Shown: one piece after another, positions 34,026 to 43,416 of the stretch
How positions within the stretch are numbered: position 1 is the first letter of the stretch
Layout: the number at the start of each line of letters is the position of its first letter
From: Floricoccus tropicus
Lineage (GTDB): Bacteria; Bacillota; Bacilli; Lactobacillales; Streptococcaceae
Direction of reading: 5' to 3'
Assembly: GCF_001832905.1 (NCBI RefSeq)
Contig: NZ_MKIR01000001.1
Coordinates: 62,001-126,000, forward strand
Length of the DNA: 64,000 nt
Position numbers and translations under genes: made by a program
The notes under the pieces: generated by a model
What the model saw: the letters and a program-made list of their open reading frames with translations, nothing else
Databases searched by the model: none
What the model was told of the DNA's origin: nothing

Positions 34026-35015
34026 ATGCTAATGGCTTTTATGTTTATTTACAATATTCTATTGATAATTTTGTATACGCTTACAATGAGTTTATCTTTT
34101 TCTAATTATTTAAAAGAAAAAAAGAAAATCTTTTTATTGATTTCCTTATTTATACTTTTCTTCATTTTTGATAATACCATCGTTTATATGACTGAATTTT
34201 TATCTTCATTCTCTAACAGCTATGATCAACTATTCATGAAAGCCCCCGTTGCAAAAACGATTATTTTTTTATCGAACTCATATCTATCACTAGCAATTGT
34301 CAGCATCCTAGAAAATAGAAAAATAAAAAACTATGAATACTTTATTCTGATTGGGATGGCAATTTGGTTAATCTCTATTCCATTATTTAATACTTCGTCT
34401 CTTAAGATTTGGCTATACTACCTTCCAAATCAATTATTCATGCTATACTTGGGAGTTCAAATTATTATTTTTAATAAAAAAAACTTCAATTTCGAAAATA
34501 AGAATATCTTAAAATTAATATCGCTAATTAATATATTCTTTTCAATTGCAATTATTCTTGAAGATACTTTTGTAATTTTTAAATTGGACGACTACTCTAA
34601 TCAAACATTACAAATGAACAATAGAAGTATATGTGAAGATTTGTATTCAATTATAATTTGCTTATTAATAATTATATGTATGATGAAATATCAAAATAAA
34701 TCTTTATTAATAGATGAAATTCCCAATGATGTAGATTCAGATGATATTAATATTAACTATACTGATAATCATGAAGAGGCTTTAGAAAATACTGATTCTG
34801 AATTTGATGATTTTTGTAAAGAATTTTCTTTAACACAACGTGAAAAAGAAGTTTTAGAACATCTTCTCAATCATGAACCAAATCAAAATATTGCTGACAA
34901 CATACATCTTTCTTTAGGAACAGTTAAAACACATATTCATAATATATTCATAAAAATTGGAGCTAAAAAAAGAAGTCAAGTTTTCGAAATCTATGATGAT
35001 TTTAAAAAACAATAA
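34026..35015 (+). CDS. aguR: AguR, membrane LuxR-type regulator of agmatine catabolism
   Basis: The 329-residue protein has about seven membrane segments (residues 5-220) and a C-terminal LuxR/GerE helix-turn-helix: LTQREKEVLEHLLN, then NIADNIHLSLGTVKTHIHNIF. It is divergent from the agu operon. In Lactococcus AguR is known as a membrane-bound agmatine sensor that activates the operon, and this protein has the same plan. An acidic linker (about 228-265) joins the membrane and DNA-binding parts. RBS AGAAGGA precedes the ATG. Confidence 0.93.
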   Translation: MLMAFMFIYNILLIILYTLTMSLSFSNYLKEKKKIFLLISLFILFFIFDNTIVYMTEFLSSFSNSYDQLFMKAPVAKTIIFLSNSYLSLAIVSILENRKIKNYEYFILIGMAIWLISIPLFNTSSLKIWLYYLPNQLFMLYLGVQIIIFNKKNFNFENKNILKLISLINIFFSIAIILEDTFVIFKLDDYSNQTLQMNNRSICEDLYSIIICLLIIICMMKYQNKSLLIDEIPNDVDSDDININYTDNHEEALENTDSEFDDFCKEFSLTQREKEVLEHLLNHEPNQNIADNIHLSLGTVKTHIHNIFIKIGAKKRSQVFEIYDDFKKQ

Positions 35016-35024
35016 ATTAACAAG

Positions 35025-35046
35025 AAGAGCTTCTGCTCTTTTTTAA
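35025..35046 (+). terminator. Terminator of aguR
   Basis: AAGAGC-TTCT-GCTCTT followed by TTTT. Confidence 0.85.
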
Positions 35047-35070
35047 TAAAAAAACACTTGTTTCCAAGTG
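35047..35070 (-). terminator. Terminator of the LOG gene
   Basis: On the minus strand CACTTG-GAAA-CAAGTG followed by seven T's, shortly after the LOG stop codon. Confidence 0.75.
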
Positions 35071-35080
35071 CTCAAGTGCT

Positions 35081-35644
35081 CTATTTATATTTACGTACTT
35101 CAGGACTTTGATAATCATCAATAATTTTATCTAATTGATTCAAATTATCTATAAAATAAATTTTACTACGATCAACTTCACTTAGGAACCCATCAGTTAC
35201 CATCTTATCAAAGAAACTTTTAAGTAAATCATAGTAACCAGCAACATTATAAAAGATACAAGGGCTTGAATTTTGTCCAACACGAACCCATGAGTAAGCT
35301 TCTGCTATCTCTTCAAGTGTGCCTGGTCCTCCAGGAAGAGCAATACAAGCATCTGAAAGTTCAAGCATTCTCATTTTTCTTACAGACATGTTTTCCACTA
35401 CTTCAATTTCATCAATCTTATCATGAGCAAGTTCTCGTTCTTGTAAAAATGTAGGAATTATTCCAATCACTTTACCACCATTATCAAGAACAGTGTCAGC
35501 GATTTTTTTCATCAAGCCAACATTACCTCCACCATAAACAAGAGTATTTTTACGCTCTGCTATCCATTTACCCAAGTCAATTGTTGCTTCTTCATAAAGA
35601 AAATTATTTCCAGCATTAGCACCACAATATACAGCTATATTCAT
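35081..35644 (-). CDS. LOG family protein (TIGR00730)
   Basis: The 187-residue protein has the Rossmann-like lysine decarboxylase/LOG plan with the signature PGGPGTLEEIAEAYSW. Plant and some bacterial members release the base from cytokinin riboside monophosphate; in bacteria the usual role is hydrolysis of nucleotide monophosphates. GGGNVGLMKKIAD binds the phosphate. It is monocistronic with a weak AAAGG RBS. Confidence 0.94.
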   Translation of the reverse strand: MNIAVYCGANAGNNFLYEEATIDLGKWIAERKNTLVYGGGNVGLMKKIADTVLDNGGKVIGIIPTFLQERELAHDKIDEIEVVENMSVRKMRMLELSDACIALPGGPGTLEEIAEAYSWVRVGQNSSPCIFYNVAGYYDLLKSFFDKMVTDGFLSEVDRSKIYFIDNLNQLDKIIDDYQSPEVRKYK

Positions 35645-35770
35645 TATATAATTACCTTTCTATCTCAATATTATCTAAAGCTCTATTGATTAGTATATCA
35701 TTTTAAAAATTATTTCAAACAAGGAAATTTTAGCAAATTGCGTTATAATATCAAAAAGGAGGAAAGAAAA

Positions 35771-36115
35771 ATGAATACTAAAGAATATGAAAAATGGGTT
35801 ATCGATTTTTATCGAAATCGTGGCTGGTATGAATACGACCCTTTTGTTAGGATTAACTATTTAACCGAGGAAGTGGGTGAAGTTTCACGCGCTGTTAGGG
35901 ATATAGAGATTGGGCGAGACAGACCGGACGAAAGCGAGAAATCACTTGATACGAAGAAGGATAATCTGCTTGAAGAGTTAGGTGACGTTTTGGATAATAT
36001 CATTATTCTAGCGGATAAATATGATATGACACTTGAAGATGTGATGGATAAACATATCAAAAAACTTGAGAAGCGTTTTGACCAAGACCAAAAAGAAGAC
36101 GACAAAGAAGATTAG
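35771..36115 (+). CDS. MazG-like nucleotide pyrophosphohydrolase
   Basis: The 114-residue all-helical protein has the MazG-type metal site: the EExxE motif in LTEEVGEVSRAV and the ExxD motif in LLEELGDVLDNII. It would cleave a (d)NTP to NMP and pyrophosphate, for house-cleaning or stress. The frame opens at a TTG at 35738, but that lies before a TATAAT, and AAGGAGG precedes the ATG at 35771, so the latter is chosen. One base separates it from the GNAT gene. Confidence 0.92.
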   Translation: MNTKEYEKWVIDFYRNRGWYEYDPFVRINYLTEEVGEVSRAVRDIEIGRDRPDESEKSLDTKKDNLLEELGDVLDNIIILADKYDMTLEDVMDKHIKKLEKRFDQDQKEDDKED

Positions 36116-36116
36116 T

Positions 36117-36671
36117 ATGTTGTCCTTTAATAAAATCTCCAAGAAATCTTCTTCTGATGAAGAGATAGCAAAGCTGAAATTTTTATATAGAAAATCTTTT
36201 CCTCGGGACGAACAAATACCCTTTCGTACCCTATTAAGTAAGTCCGATAAAGACTTTGTTGATTTTCTAGCAGTTTATGATGATGATTTGTTGATTGGTC
36301 TTGTATATCTTATGCATGATGGTGATTTAACCTATCTGTCTTATTTAGCGGTTGATGACGATTTTCAATCACGTGGTTTTGGGAGTCAAATTCTTCAAGC
36401 CTTGAAAAAGGAATATACTAACCAGAGAATTTGTCTAACATATGAGAAGATAGATCCAAAGGCTGACAACAACGCTCAACGACTTGCTCGTATAAAATTC
36501 TATGATAAAAATGGATTTGACTACCTTAATTTTTATATAGAAGAATATCATGTTTTATATTCATTTATGTCGAATGGACGTCCTGTCAATCCAAAAGAAT
36601 ATGCAGATTTAAAAAAGAAATTCTTTGGTAAAATGCTATATTTTATGCCAAAAGATAAAATTTATAAGTAA
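36117..36671 (+). CDS. GNAT family N-acetyltransferase
   Basis: The 184-residue protein has the GNAT core with the acetyl-CoA loop LAVDDDFQSRGFGSQIL (about 82-98) and the later FYDKNGFDYLNFYIEEY strand. The acceptor is unknown. It starts one base after the MazG-like gene, in a two-gene operon. The open frame reaches upstream into that gene, but the ATG at 36117 next to its stop is the natural start. Confidence 0.9.
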   Translation: MLSFNKISKKSSSDEEIAKLKFLYRKSFPRDEQIPFRTLLSKSDKDFVDFLAVYDDDLLIGLVYLMHDGDLTYLSYLAVDDDFQSRGFGSQILQALKKEYTNQRICLTYEKIDPKADNNAQRLARIKFYDKNGFDYLNFYIEEYHVLYSFMSNGRPVNPKEYADLKKKFFGKMLYFMPKDKIYK

Positions 36672-36699
36672 AGAGACTTGAAAATTTTCAAGACTCTTA
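36671..36699. terminator. Bidirectional terminator
   Basis: AAGAGACTTGAAAA and TTTTCAAGACTCTT pair with one mismatch, between the GNAT gene and the convergent racemase gene; a T-rich tail follows on the + strand. Confidence 0.75.
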
Positions 36700-36702
36700 T
36701 TT

Positions 36703-37365
36703 TTATATACTATTCCTTACCTTTTCTACCATCAATCCATCAACATTGAGACAGGATATATCTGTCTTTTTTTGATATTCATTAAAGAAATAAGGAAAAT
36801 GTGTACAGGCAAAGACAATTTTTTCTACATTATTTGCTTTAAAAAGTTCAATACTTGCTGGTAAACCATATGACTCAACAATTACCTTTGGATTTTCATG
36901 ACGTTCGACTGCATAAACCCACTCTAAATTTGAAATTGATGTTATGGAAATATCTTCATTAGTTTGACTCATAACTCTTTCCACTCCTGCTGCTCCTTGG
37001 GCATTAGCAGCTAGAACTCCTATTTTATTATAGTTAGTAGCTAGTTCACGATAGAGTGTAAAGGGAGTAATTATATTTATTTGAAGTATTTGAGCAAGGC
37101 TATCAAAATCAACAGATGCTGACAGAGAGTTACAATAAATGAAGAAAATATCTACACCAGAAGTTTTATAATCTGAAAGAATTTCTTTAATGATTTTTTC
37201 TCGTTTATCCTCGTCCATTGTTTGAAAATAAGTTTGCTGGTTGGGATCCTTAGAAATTGCTCGCTCTATTATCTCAATTTCATCAGAAAAGTTATCCTTT
37301 AAGAGCTTAGCTCCGGCTTCTGTATCTACTGGTGTGCCTGCCATTACAAGAATCTTTTTATTCAT
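36703..37365 (-). CDS. Aspartate/glutamate racemase family protein
   Basis: The 220-residue protein has the two-domain racemase plan with the cysteine pair in YCNSLSASVD and FACTHFPYF. The second motif is canonical; the first has CNSLS in place of the usual CNTAS. It may racemise Asp, Glu or another substrate. Its ATG (37365) overlaps the DUF3977 stop by 8 bases; the frame is open further up into that gene but GAGGAAG before 37365 decides. It is third in an overlapping operon. Confidence 0.88.
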   Translation of the reverse strand: MNKKILVMAGTPVDTEAGAKLLKDNFSDEIEIIERAISKDPNQQTYFQTMDEDKREKIIKEILSDYKTSGVDIFFIYCNSLSASVDFDSLAQILQINIITPFTLYRELATNYNKIGVLAANAQGAAGVERVMSQTNEDISITSISNLEWVYAVERHENPKVIVESYGLPASIELFKANNVEKIVFACTHFPYFFNEYQKKTDISCLNVDGLMVEKVRNSI

Positions 37366-37621
37366 TATTATCTTCCTCAATCTCTTTCGATGAGATTCCC
37401 AAAATAAATTTGAAATCACTCCTTTTCTTATTCGTTTTCTTAAATCCTTTCTTGCTATCAAGTATAAATACTTTTTGCTTAATCCATATTCTCACATAAA
37501 CTGAATTAAAATTTATAGGTCCATAAATTCCTTTTTTCTCATACTCACTTCCATCTGCACGCTCAAATTCAGTTCTAAGAAGATGATTGTTACCAAAGCC
37601 AAACTCAAAGTATTTTCTCAT
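37358..37621 (-). CDS. DUF3977 family protein
   Basis: The 87-residue protein matches DUF3977 by KYFEFGFGNNHLLRTEFERADGSE (family opening, given in part), GIYGPINFNSVYVRIWI and FILDSKKGFK. The function is unknown. It is a compact beta-rich protein with no membrane segment. It overlaps the end of the membrane protein gene by 17 bases and the racemase start by 8, so all three are translated together. Confidence 0.9.
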   Translation of the reverse strand: MRKYFEFGFGNNHLLRTEFERADGSEYEKKGIYGPINFNSVYVRIWIKQKVFILDSKKGFKKTNKKRSDFKFILGISSKEIEEDNNE

Positions 37622-38198
37622 ATAATTCTACCTTATTTTTTCCTTCGCTTGTTATCTTCTTATTTTCACAATATTTGAATAGAACATTTAAAAACATGTA
37701 TGTTGCAATAAATAATAAAGATAAAGCTCCTAAGTTTCTCAATAATTCGTTGCCATCGTAATATAAATATGAACCTCCTGATTGACCATTAAATATTTTG
37801 CCATCAGACATAAAAAGCAATACAGACCATGTATATGTTACTGATGTTGTTATATTAAGACAAAATAATTTAAATTTTGTCCACGGCATTTCTTCAATAT
37901 GAATAAATGGAAATAAAAAAACACTGAGAGGCATTGCGTACATTATCAATAAAATACCAAATGATAAAACGATATAAAAAAAATATCCTACATTATAATA
38001 ATATTTTAATATTTCTTCCTCAGCAAATAAAGAAATGATTAAAAGAACAATAGAGGTGATAATTTTTTGATTTTTATTAGATCTCAAAAAAATACAATTG
38101 GAGAAATTAAACTTTATTAATAGTTTAGTTGCAATAAAAAAAATCAACGAATATAGAAAAAATGGTAATACAACAAAAATTAACCCTAATATTAGCAA
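37605..38198 (-). CDS. Membrane protein of unknown function
   Basis: The 197-residue protein has about five hydrophobic segments: near 1-25, 44-62, 67-95, 105-125 and 160-185, and a hydrophilic loop with GQSGGSYLYYDG before the last. No family was recognised. The start is uncertain: TTG at 38213 has no RBS, while TTG at 38198 has GAAAGG 7 bases upstream and is preferred. It heads the operon with DUF3977 and a racemase-like enzyme. Confidence 0.75.
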   Translation of the reverse strand: MLILGLIFVVLPFFLYSLIFFIATKLLIKFNFSNCIFLRSNKNQKIITSIVLLIISLFAEEEILKYYYNVGYFFYIVLSFGILLIMYAMPLSVFLFPFIHIEEMPWTKFKLFCLNITTSVTYTWSVLLFMSDGKIFNGQSGGSYLYYDGNELLRNLGALSLLFIATYMFLNVLFKYCENKKITSEGKNKVELYEKIL

Positions 38199-38245
38199 AA
38201 TTATACCTTTCAAAATTATATTTATGTATTATATTATATAATACT

Positions 38246-38272
38246 AAATTAAAATTAAAATTAAAATTAAAA
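38246..38272. repeat. Hexanucleotide tandem repeat (AAATTA, 4.5 copies)
   Basis: Four full AAATTA units and a half unit lie about 50 bases upstream of the membrane protein gene and just upstream of its AT-rich promoter region. Copy-number change would alter promoter spacing by 6 bp. Confidence 0.85.
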
Positions 38273-38278
38273 CAAAAG

Positions 38279-38301
38279 AAAAAACCATCTTTCAGGTTTT
38301 A
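38279..38301 (-). terminator. Terminator of the Dyp peroxidase gene
   Basis: On the minus strand AAAACC-TGAAAGAT-GGTTTT followed by further T's, about 15 bases after the stop. Confidence 0.75.
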
Positions 38302-38318
38302 ACTTTTAATAATTGATT

Positions 38319-39275
38319 TTAAAATGTACCGTCAGCAATTTCAGCCAATGTATCATAAGAAGGGATGAAGAATAGATTACCTGTTATCGGAGTAGAAAAG
38401 TCTAGTAAACGGTCATAATTTCCTTTTGGCTTACCTTGGAACATATTCACTAACATTCTATGAGTAACAGAATAGTAACGAGAATAACCAATAAAGTAAG
38501 TTCCCACCTTATTTTCACCTGTTACAGCAAAGGGAACGTTCATGCGGATAATCTTGTTTTCTACACCAGTTGTATCATCAACAGAAACTACATTATGAGC
38601 GTTCTTCATCTTAGCATCATCATCAAGTTCCTTGTCGTCATATTTACGGCGACCAATTGAAGCTTCTTGATTCTCAGTAGTCTGTTTGTTCCAATAAGAC
38701 ATATCATGGATGTATTTTTGAGCGAAGGCGTAAGAACCATTAATGAATTTTTCATCCTCTTCACCAACAATAGCATATTCAGGAATTTCTGCACCAACAG
38801 GATTTTCAGTTCCATCGACAAAACCAATAATCGCACGACCCTCAAAATTCCTAAAACCATGAGTTTCATCCGTTAACTTAACATAGTCCTTAATAATATC
38901 ATAGCAAAGTTGATGTATCTCGTAGCAAATAGCCATTTCATTTGCTCTGATATGGAAGAATAGGTCACCAGGTGTTGCTACTGCTGGAACTTTTGGTCCA
39001 TCAATTTCCTTAAATGGTACAAGTTGATTTGGTTTTGCTTTACCTGGGAACAGATAATCCCATGCCTCAGACCCAATACCAAAAGCAAATTCTAACCTAT
39101 CATCAGGATAACGAGTTCGCATACTATTTAGAAATGGTGGAATGTGATCAGCTAAATCAGCAATGGCATCCTTCGCCCCATCTACTTTATCCATTGTGTA
39201 AGTTGCAAAAACGATATTTTTACCAGGATCTTTCATTACATCTTGTGCACCTAGAATTACTTGTTTTTCAGTCAC
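38319..39275 (-). CDS. Dyp-type haem peroxidase
   Basis: The 318-residue protein has the Dyp ferredoxin-like fold. GFVDGTENP holds the distal Asp (GxxDG), KNAHNVVS the proximal haem His, and IIRMNVPF the distal Arg. No Tat or Sec signal, so it is cytoplasmic, like the YfeX group. The start is GTG with AAGGAG 6 bases upstream. It is monocistronic. Roles suggested for the family include peroxide-dependent dye oxidation and haem handling; the true substrate is open. Confidence 0.94.
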   Translation of the reverse strand: MTEKQVILGAQDVMKDPGKNIVFATYTMDKVDGAKDAIADLADHIPPFLNSMRTRYPDDRLEFAFGIGSEAWDYLFPGKAKPNQLVPFKEIDGPKVPAVATPGDLFFHIRANEMAICYEIHQLCYDIIKDYVKLTDETHGFRNFEGRAIIGFVDGTENPVGAEIPEYAIVGEEDEKFINGSYAFAQKYIHDMSYWNKQTTENQEASIGRRKYDDKELDDDAKMKNAHNVVSVDDTTGVENKIIRMNVPFAVTGENKVGTYFIGYSRYYSVTHRMLVNMFQGKPKGNYDRLLDFSTPITGNLFFIPSYDTLAEIADGTF

Positions 39276-39378
39276 TTTATTCTCCTTAATTTATAAGCCT
39301 TTATATTAAATAATTATAGTCCAATTATTTCTAAAAGTCATAGAATAATGTGATTAAATCAATTAATAAACAAGAAAA

Positions 39379-39426
39379 AACCAAAATAGTAATTACAATA
39401 CAAGTTATATAATTACTGTTTTGGTT
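39379..39426 (-). terminator. Terminator of the fab-acc operon
   Basis: Arms AACCAAAATAGTAATTA and TAATTACTGTTTTGGTT (one wobble) around a 14-base loop, followed on the minus strand by TTTTTTC, just after accA. Confidence 0.85.
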
Positions 39427-39439
39427 ATTATATCAATAT

Positions 39440-40225
39440 TTAAAATTTCCTAAAACGTTCATACCTTTGTTCAAGAAGTTCTGTACTTGATAAAACTTGC
39501 AGTTGACCCACAGCATTCATAAGCTCTTCTCTAACGTTTTTGATAAGGACATATTCACTTATTCTCATTCCATTTTTGGTTTCTGGAATTATCTTATCAA
39601 TAATAGAAAGTTCCATAAGTTCATCTGGAGTCATCTTCATAATGTCAGCAGCTTCTTTGGCACGTGAACTATCCTTCCATAAAATAGATGCAAATCCTTC
39701 AGGCGATAAAATAGAGTAGATAGAATTTTCAAGCATCCAAATTTGGTCAGCTTGAGCAAGTGCAAGTGCTCCACCACTTCCACCTTCACCAATTATAATA
39801 GAAAGAATGGGAACCTTTAAGGTGGACATTTCAAGTAGGTTACGTGCTATCGCTTCACCTTCTCCTCTTTCTTCAGCTTCTATACCACAGAAGGCCCCTG
39901 CAGTGTTGATAAAATTAATAATTGGTCGATTAAACTTTTCAGCTTGTTTCATTAGACGCAATGATTTTCTATATCCTTCTGGACTTGCTGAACCAAAGTT
40001 ACGTTCAATATTCTCGGTTAAACTACGACCTTTTTGCGTTCCAATAACAGTAACTGGAATATCACCTAGCATAGCTACACCAGCGACCATAGCCTTATCA
40101 TCTCCATAATATCGATCACCATGAAACTCCATAAAATCTGTAAAAACTTGATTCATGAAATCTAAAGAAGTTAGTTTTGATTGTTCACGCGCTAATTTTA
40201 ATATTTCATAAGCATTCTTAGTCAT
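39440..40225 (-). CDS. accA: Acetyl-CoA carboxylase carboxyltransferase alpha
   Basis: The 261-residue subunit transfers the carboxyl group from biotin to acetyl-CoA with Acc[18 protein letters not shown] and [13 protein letters not shown] are the crotonase-fold acyl-CoA and oxyanion elements. It lacks the longer N-terminus of the E. coli subunit, as usual in lactic acid bacteria. ATG 40225 is preferred; it overlaps accD by 8 bases. It is the last gene of the operon. Confidence 0.97.
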   Translation of the reverse strand: MTKNAYEILKLAREQSKLTSLDFMNQVFTDFMEFHGDRYYGDDKAMVAGVAMLGDIPVTVIGTQKGRSLTENIERNFGSASPEGYRKSLRLMKQAEKFNRPIINFINTAGAFCGIEAEERGEGEAIARNLLEMSTLKVPILSIIIGEGGSGGALALAQADQIWMLENSIYSILSPEGFASILWKDSSRAKEAADIMKMTPDELMELSIIDKIIPETKNGMRISEYVLIKNVREELMNAVGQLQVLSSTELLEQRYERFRKF

Positions 40226-41093
40226 GATCAACCTCTTTTTCTTCTGTTGATGAATGGATCCTCAATAATTGAGATAAATATGCCTTCAATTCGTTACGAC
40301 CAACTATTTGATCAATGAATCCATGCTCCATTAAAAATTCAGCCCTTTGAAAGTCCGCAGGCAACTTTTGCTTAACAGTTTGTTCAATTACCCTACGGCC
40401 TGCAAAACCAATTAATGCTTGAGGTTCAGCAAGGATAATATCCCCTTCCATGGCAAAACTAGCTGTAACACCTCCAGTAGTCGGATCTGTAAGTACTGTT
40501 ACATATAAAAGTCCAGCATCTGAGTGCCTCTTAACTGCTTGAGATATTTTTGACATCTGCATTAGTGACAAAATTCCTTCTTGCATCCTAGCACCACCAG
40601 ACGCTGTGAAAAGGACAACAGGTAGTTTATCAGCAAGAGCTCTTTCAAAAAGACGAGTAATTTTCTCACCAACAACTGTTCCCATAGATCCCATGATAAA
40701 ATTGGCATCCATAATACCTAAAGCAGTCTTATATTCTTTTATTGAGGCTTGACCTGTCCATACTGCATCTCTTAAACCAGTTGATTTTTGCGCTTTTGCT
40801 AATTTTTCCTTGTATCCGGGGAAATTTAATGGATCTTTACTTTCCAGTTCACCATTCCATTCTATAAAACCTTCATCAGCAATTAATTTCAATCGATTTT
40901 CAACTGACATACGAAAATGATAACCACAGTTGGGACAAACTTGACTATTTTTCACCTCTAAGTGATAAATCATTTGTTTACAAGATGGACACGACCACCA
41001 AATATCATCAGGAATCTTTTCACTTGCTTTTTGACTAGAAATAGGTGGATTTAGGCGAATATATTTTGCTTTTTTCTTTTTAAATAATCCCAT
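40218..41093 (-). CDS. accD: Acetyl-CoA carboxylase carboxyltransferase beta
   Basis: The 291-residue subunit has the N-terminal zinc ribbon ([12 protein letters not shown]...CPNCGYHF) at about 34-60 and the crotonase-like core with [16 protein letters not shown] and [16 protein letters not shown]. It forms the carboxyltransferase with AccA, with overlapping genes. RBS GGAGGAATT precedes the ATG. Confidence 0.98.
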   Translation of the reverse strand: MGLFKKKKAKYIRLNPPISSQKASEKIPDDIWWSCPSCKQMIYHLEVKNSQVCPNCGYHFRMSVENRLKLIADEGFIEWNGELESKDPLNFPGYKEKLAKAQKSTGLRDAVWTGQASIKEYKTALGIMDANFIMGSMGTVVGEKITRLFERALADKLPVVLFTASGGARMQEGILSLMQMSKISQAVKRHSDAGLLYVTVLTDPTTGGVTASFAMEGDIILAEPQALIGFAGRRVIEQTVKQKLPADFQRAEFLMEHGFIDQIVGRNELKAYLSQLLRIHSSTEEKEVDHD

Positions 41094-41111
41094 AATTCCT
41101 CCTTATCTTAA

Positions 41112-42470
41112 CTAAATTTTCCAGGTCGGTAAAAATTCCTCTTGAACAAATGCTGTATCATAGTCCCCACTGATAACCTTTTTATGATTAAGCAGAGCCC
41201 TTTGAAAGTCAACATTAGTCACTAGCCCATCTGTAACAACCTCATCGAGTGCCCTATTCATCTTCATCAAAGCTTGCTTGCGGTCCTTACCATGCACAAT
41301 AATTTTAGCAATCATTGAGTCATAAAATGGTGGAATTTCGTAACCATCATAGACTGCACTCTCCACCCTTAACCCCAAGTTACCACTTGGTAGAAAAAGA
41401 TTTTCAATTTTTCCTGGACTAGGCGCAAAATTCAGCTTTGGATTTTCAGCATTAATACGACATTCAATGGCATGACCTGATAATTTAACATCATCTTGAC
41501 TAACAGATAATTTCTCACCTGATGCAACTATCAATTGTTCATTTACAATGTCAATTCCAGTAACCATTTCAGTTACTGCATGCTCAACCTGAATTCTAGT
41601 ATTCATTTCCATGAAATAGAAACTACCTGACTTATCCATCAAAAATTCTATGGTACCAGCACTCTCATAATCAACTGATTTTCCAGCCTGAACAGCAATC
41701 TTTCCAAGATACTCACGGTTATCTTCAGAAAGTTCATCGTATGGAGCTTCTTCAATTAATTTTTGATTATTTCTTTGAAGTGAGCAATCTCTTTCTCCAA
41801 GCTGAATAACATTTCCAAAAGAATCTCCTAGAATTTGAACTTCAATATGTCTTGCTGGATAAATAATCTTTTCCATATACATTTCATCACTTGAAAATGC
41901 GGCTTTTGCTTCTTGCTGAGATGCGTTAAATTCTTTGGGTAATTCTTCTTTTGAAAATACCTTTCGAATTCCTTTTCCACCACCGCCAGCAGCAGCCTTT
42001 AACATTACGGGATAACCAATTTCATCTGCTAATTTCAAAGCTTCATCAACTGAAAAAATTGCACCATCGCTTCCAGGAATTACTGGAACTCCAGCTGCTT
42101 GCATTATTTTACGAGCATTAACTTTATTTCCCATCTCATCAATCGTTTTACTTTTGGGACCAATAAACTTAATTCCACATTCTTCACACATGAAGGCAAA
42201 ACGAGAATTTTCAGAGAGGAAACCAAAGCCTGGATGAATCGCTTCTGAATTTGTGACTAAGGCTGCTGATAAAATTTGTTGCTCATTCAGATATGAATCA
42301 CTTGCTCTTGCAGGACCAATGCAGATTGCTTCGTCAGCTAATTCAGTATGAAGGGCCTCTCTATCAGCTTCTGAATAAACAGCTACCGTTGCAATTCCCA
42401 TCTCACGACAAGCTCGAATAATTCTTACCGCTATTTCACCACGGTTAGCAATTAATACTTTTTTAAACAT
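41112..42470 (-). CDS. accC: Biotin carboxylase
   Basis: The 452-residue ATP-grasp enzyme carboxylates the biotin on AccB using ATP and bicarbonate. KVLIANRGEIAVRIIRACRE is the family start; the glycine-rich loop AAAGGGGKGIR and the MEMNTRIQVEHAVTE catalytic segment are present. Length is normal. It lies between fabZ and accD with short gaps. Confidence 0.98.
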   Translation of the reverse strand: MFKKVLIANRGEIAVRIIRACREMGIATVAVYSEADREALHTELADEAICIGPARASDSYLNEQQILSAALVTNSEAIHPGFGFLSENSRFAFMCEECGIKFIGPKSKTIDEMGNKVNARKIMQAAGVPVIPGSDGAIFSVDEALKLADEIGYPVMLKAAAGGGGKGIRKVFSKEELPKEFNASQQEAKAAFSSDEMYMEKIIYPARHIEVQILGDSFGNVIQLGERDCSLQRNNQKLIEEAPYDELSEDNREYLGKIAVQAGKSVDYESAGTIEFLMDKSGSFYFMEMNTRIQVEHAVTEMVTGIDIVNEQLIVASGEKLSVSQDDVKLSGHAIECRINAENPKLNFAPSPGKIENLFLPSGNLGLRVESAVYDGYEIPPFYDSMIAKIIVHGKDRKQALMKMNRALDEVVTDGLVTNVDFQRALLNHKKVISGDYDTAFVQEEFLPTWKI

Positions 42471-42481
42471 AGCTACACCTC

Positions 42482-42910
42482 TTAGTTAATTGCGAAAGTT
42501 AATTCAGCCTCAGCAACTTTCTTTCCATCAACACGAGCAATCCCCTTACCAACACCAATATTTTCCTTAAGCTTTGTAAGTTCAACCTCAAGAATCAATG
42601 TATCCCCTGGTGTAACCTTTTGACGAAACTTAGCTTTATCAATTGAAGCAAAATAGGCTGTTTTCCCCTTAAATTGGTCCATTGATAGAAGTAAAACTGC
42701 GCCTGCTTGGGCCATTGATTCAATAATCAAAACCCCTGGCATTACAGGTTCATGAGGGAAATGTCCTTGAAAGAAAGGTTCATTAATAGTTACATTCTTT
42801 TTAGCTATAATTTTTTCTTGACCATCTATTTCTTCAACACGGTCAATTAATAGCATTGGATAGCGATGAGGTATTATTTCTTTTATTTCTTGAATTGTTA
42901 ATAGTGACAT
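42482..42910 (-). CDS. fabZ: 3-hydroxyacyl-ACP dehydratase FabZ
   Basis: The 142-residue hotdog-fold enzyme dehydrates 3-hydroxyacyl-ACP to trans-2-enoyl-ACP. Catalytic His50 ([14 protein letters not shown]) and Glu64 (VLIIESMAQ) are present, and PHRYP opens the family motif. It is the only copy in this window with intact active-site residues; the paralog at 48072 lacks them. No fabM gene is seen, so this or another enzyme outside the window must supply the isomerase step for unsaturated fatty acids. Confidence 0.96.
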   Translation of the reverse strand: MSLLTIQEIKEIIPHRYPMLLIDRVEEIDGQEKIIAKKNVTINEPFFQGHFPHEPVMPGVLIIESMAQAGAVLLLSMDQFKGKTAYFASIDKAKFRQKVTPGDTLILEVELTKLKENIGVGKGIARVDGKKVAEAELTFAIN

Positions 42911-42912
42911 TT

Positions 42913-43416
42913 CTAACCTTCCTTAACACGAAATAGTGGCTGATTAAAGGCAACTACTTCTTCATTTTTAACAGCAATTTCAGTGATTATTCCTGAAATG
43001 TCTGATTGGATTTCATTCATCAACTTCATAGCTTCAACAATACAAACTGTTTCACCAACTTCCACCCTATCTCCAACATTCTTAAATACTGGAGTATCAG
43101 GTGTTTCTTGAAGATAAACAACTCCAACCAATGGTGAAGTGATACTTGCTAAATCTTCTTTAGACTCTTCATTTTTACTTTCTTCAAGCTGATGAGGTTT
43201 TTCAACCTCTTGTTGAGCTGATTGTGTTAAATTCTCTAAATTTTCACCTTTGTTTCCTGAAAGAGAATTATTTTTTTCAGGGTTAACAGGTAACAAGTTA
43301 AGAGGATTATCTAGTTTTGATAGATGAAGATTAAAATCTCCTTCTTGCCAATGAAGTTCTGTTAGACTAGTTTGGTCAAATTGTTCGATTAAGTCTTTTA
43401 TAGATTTTATCTTCAC
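42913..43416 (-). CDS. accB: Biotin carboxyl carrier protein
   Basis: The 167-residue protein has a variable N-terminus, a Gln/Glu/Asn-rich linker (about 45-90) and the C-terminal biotinyl domain with the EAMKLMNEI biotinylation site. The start is GTG, overlapping the fabF stop by four bases (GTGA), which implies coupled translation. Confidence 0.97.
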   Translation of the reverse strand: MKIKSIKDLIEQFDQTSLTELHWQEGDFNLHLSKLDNPLNLLPVNPEKNNSLSGNKGENLENLTQSAQQEVEKPHQLEESKNEESKEDLASITSPLVGVVYLQETPDTPVFKNVGDRVEVGETVCIVEAMKLMNEIQSDISGIITEIAVKNEEVVAFNQPLFRVKEG

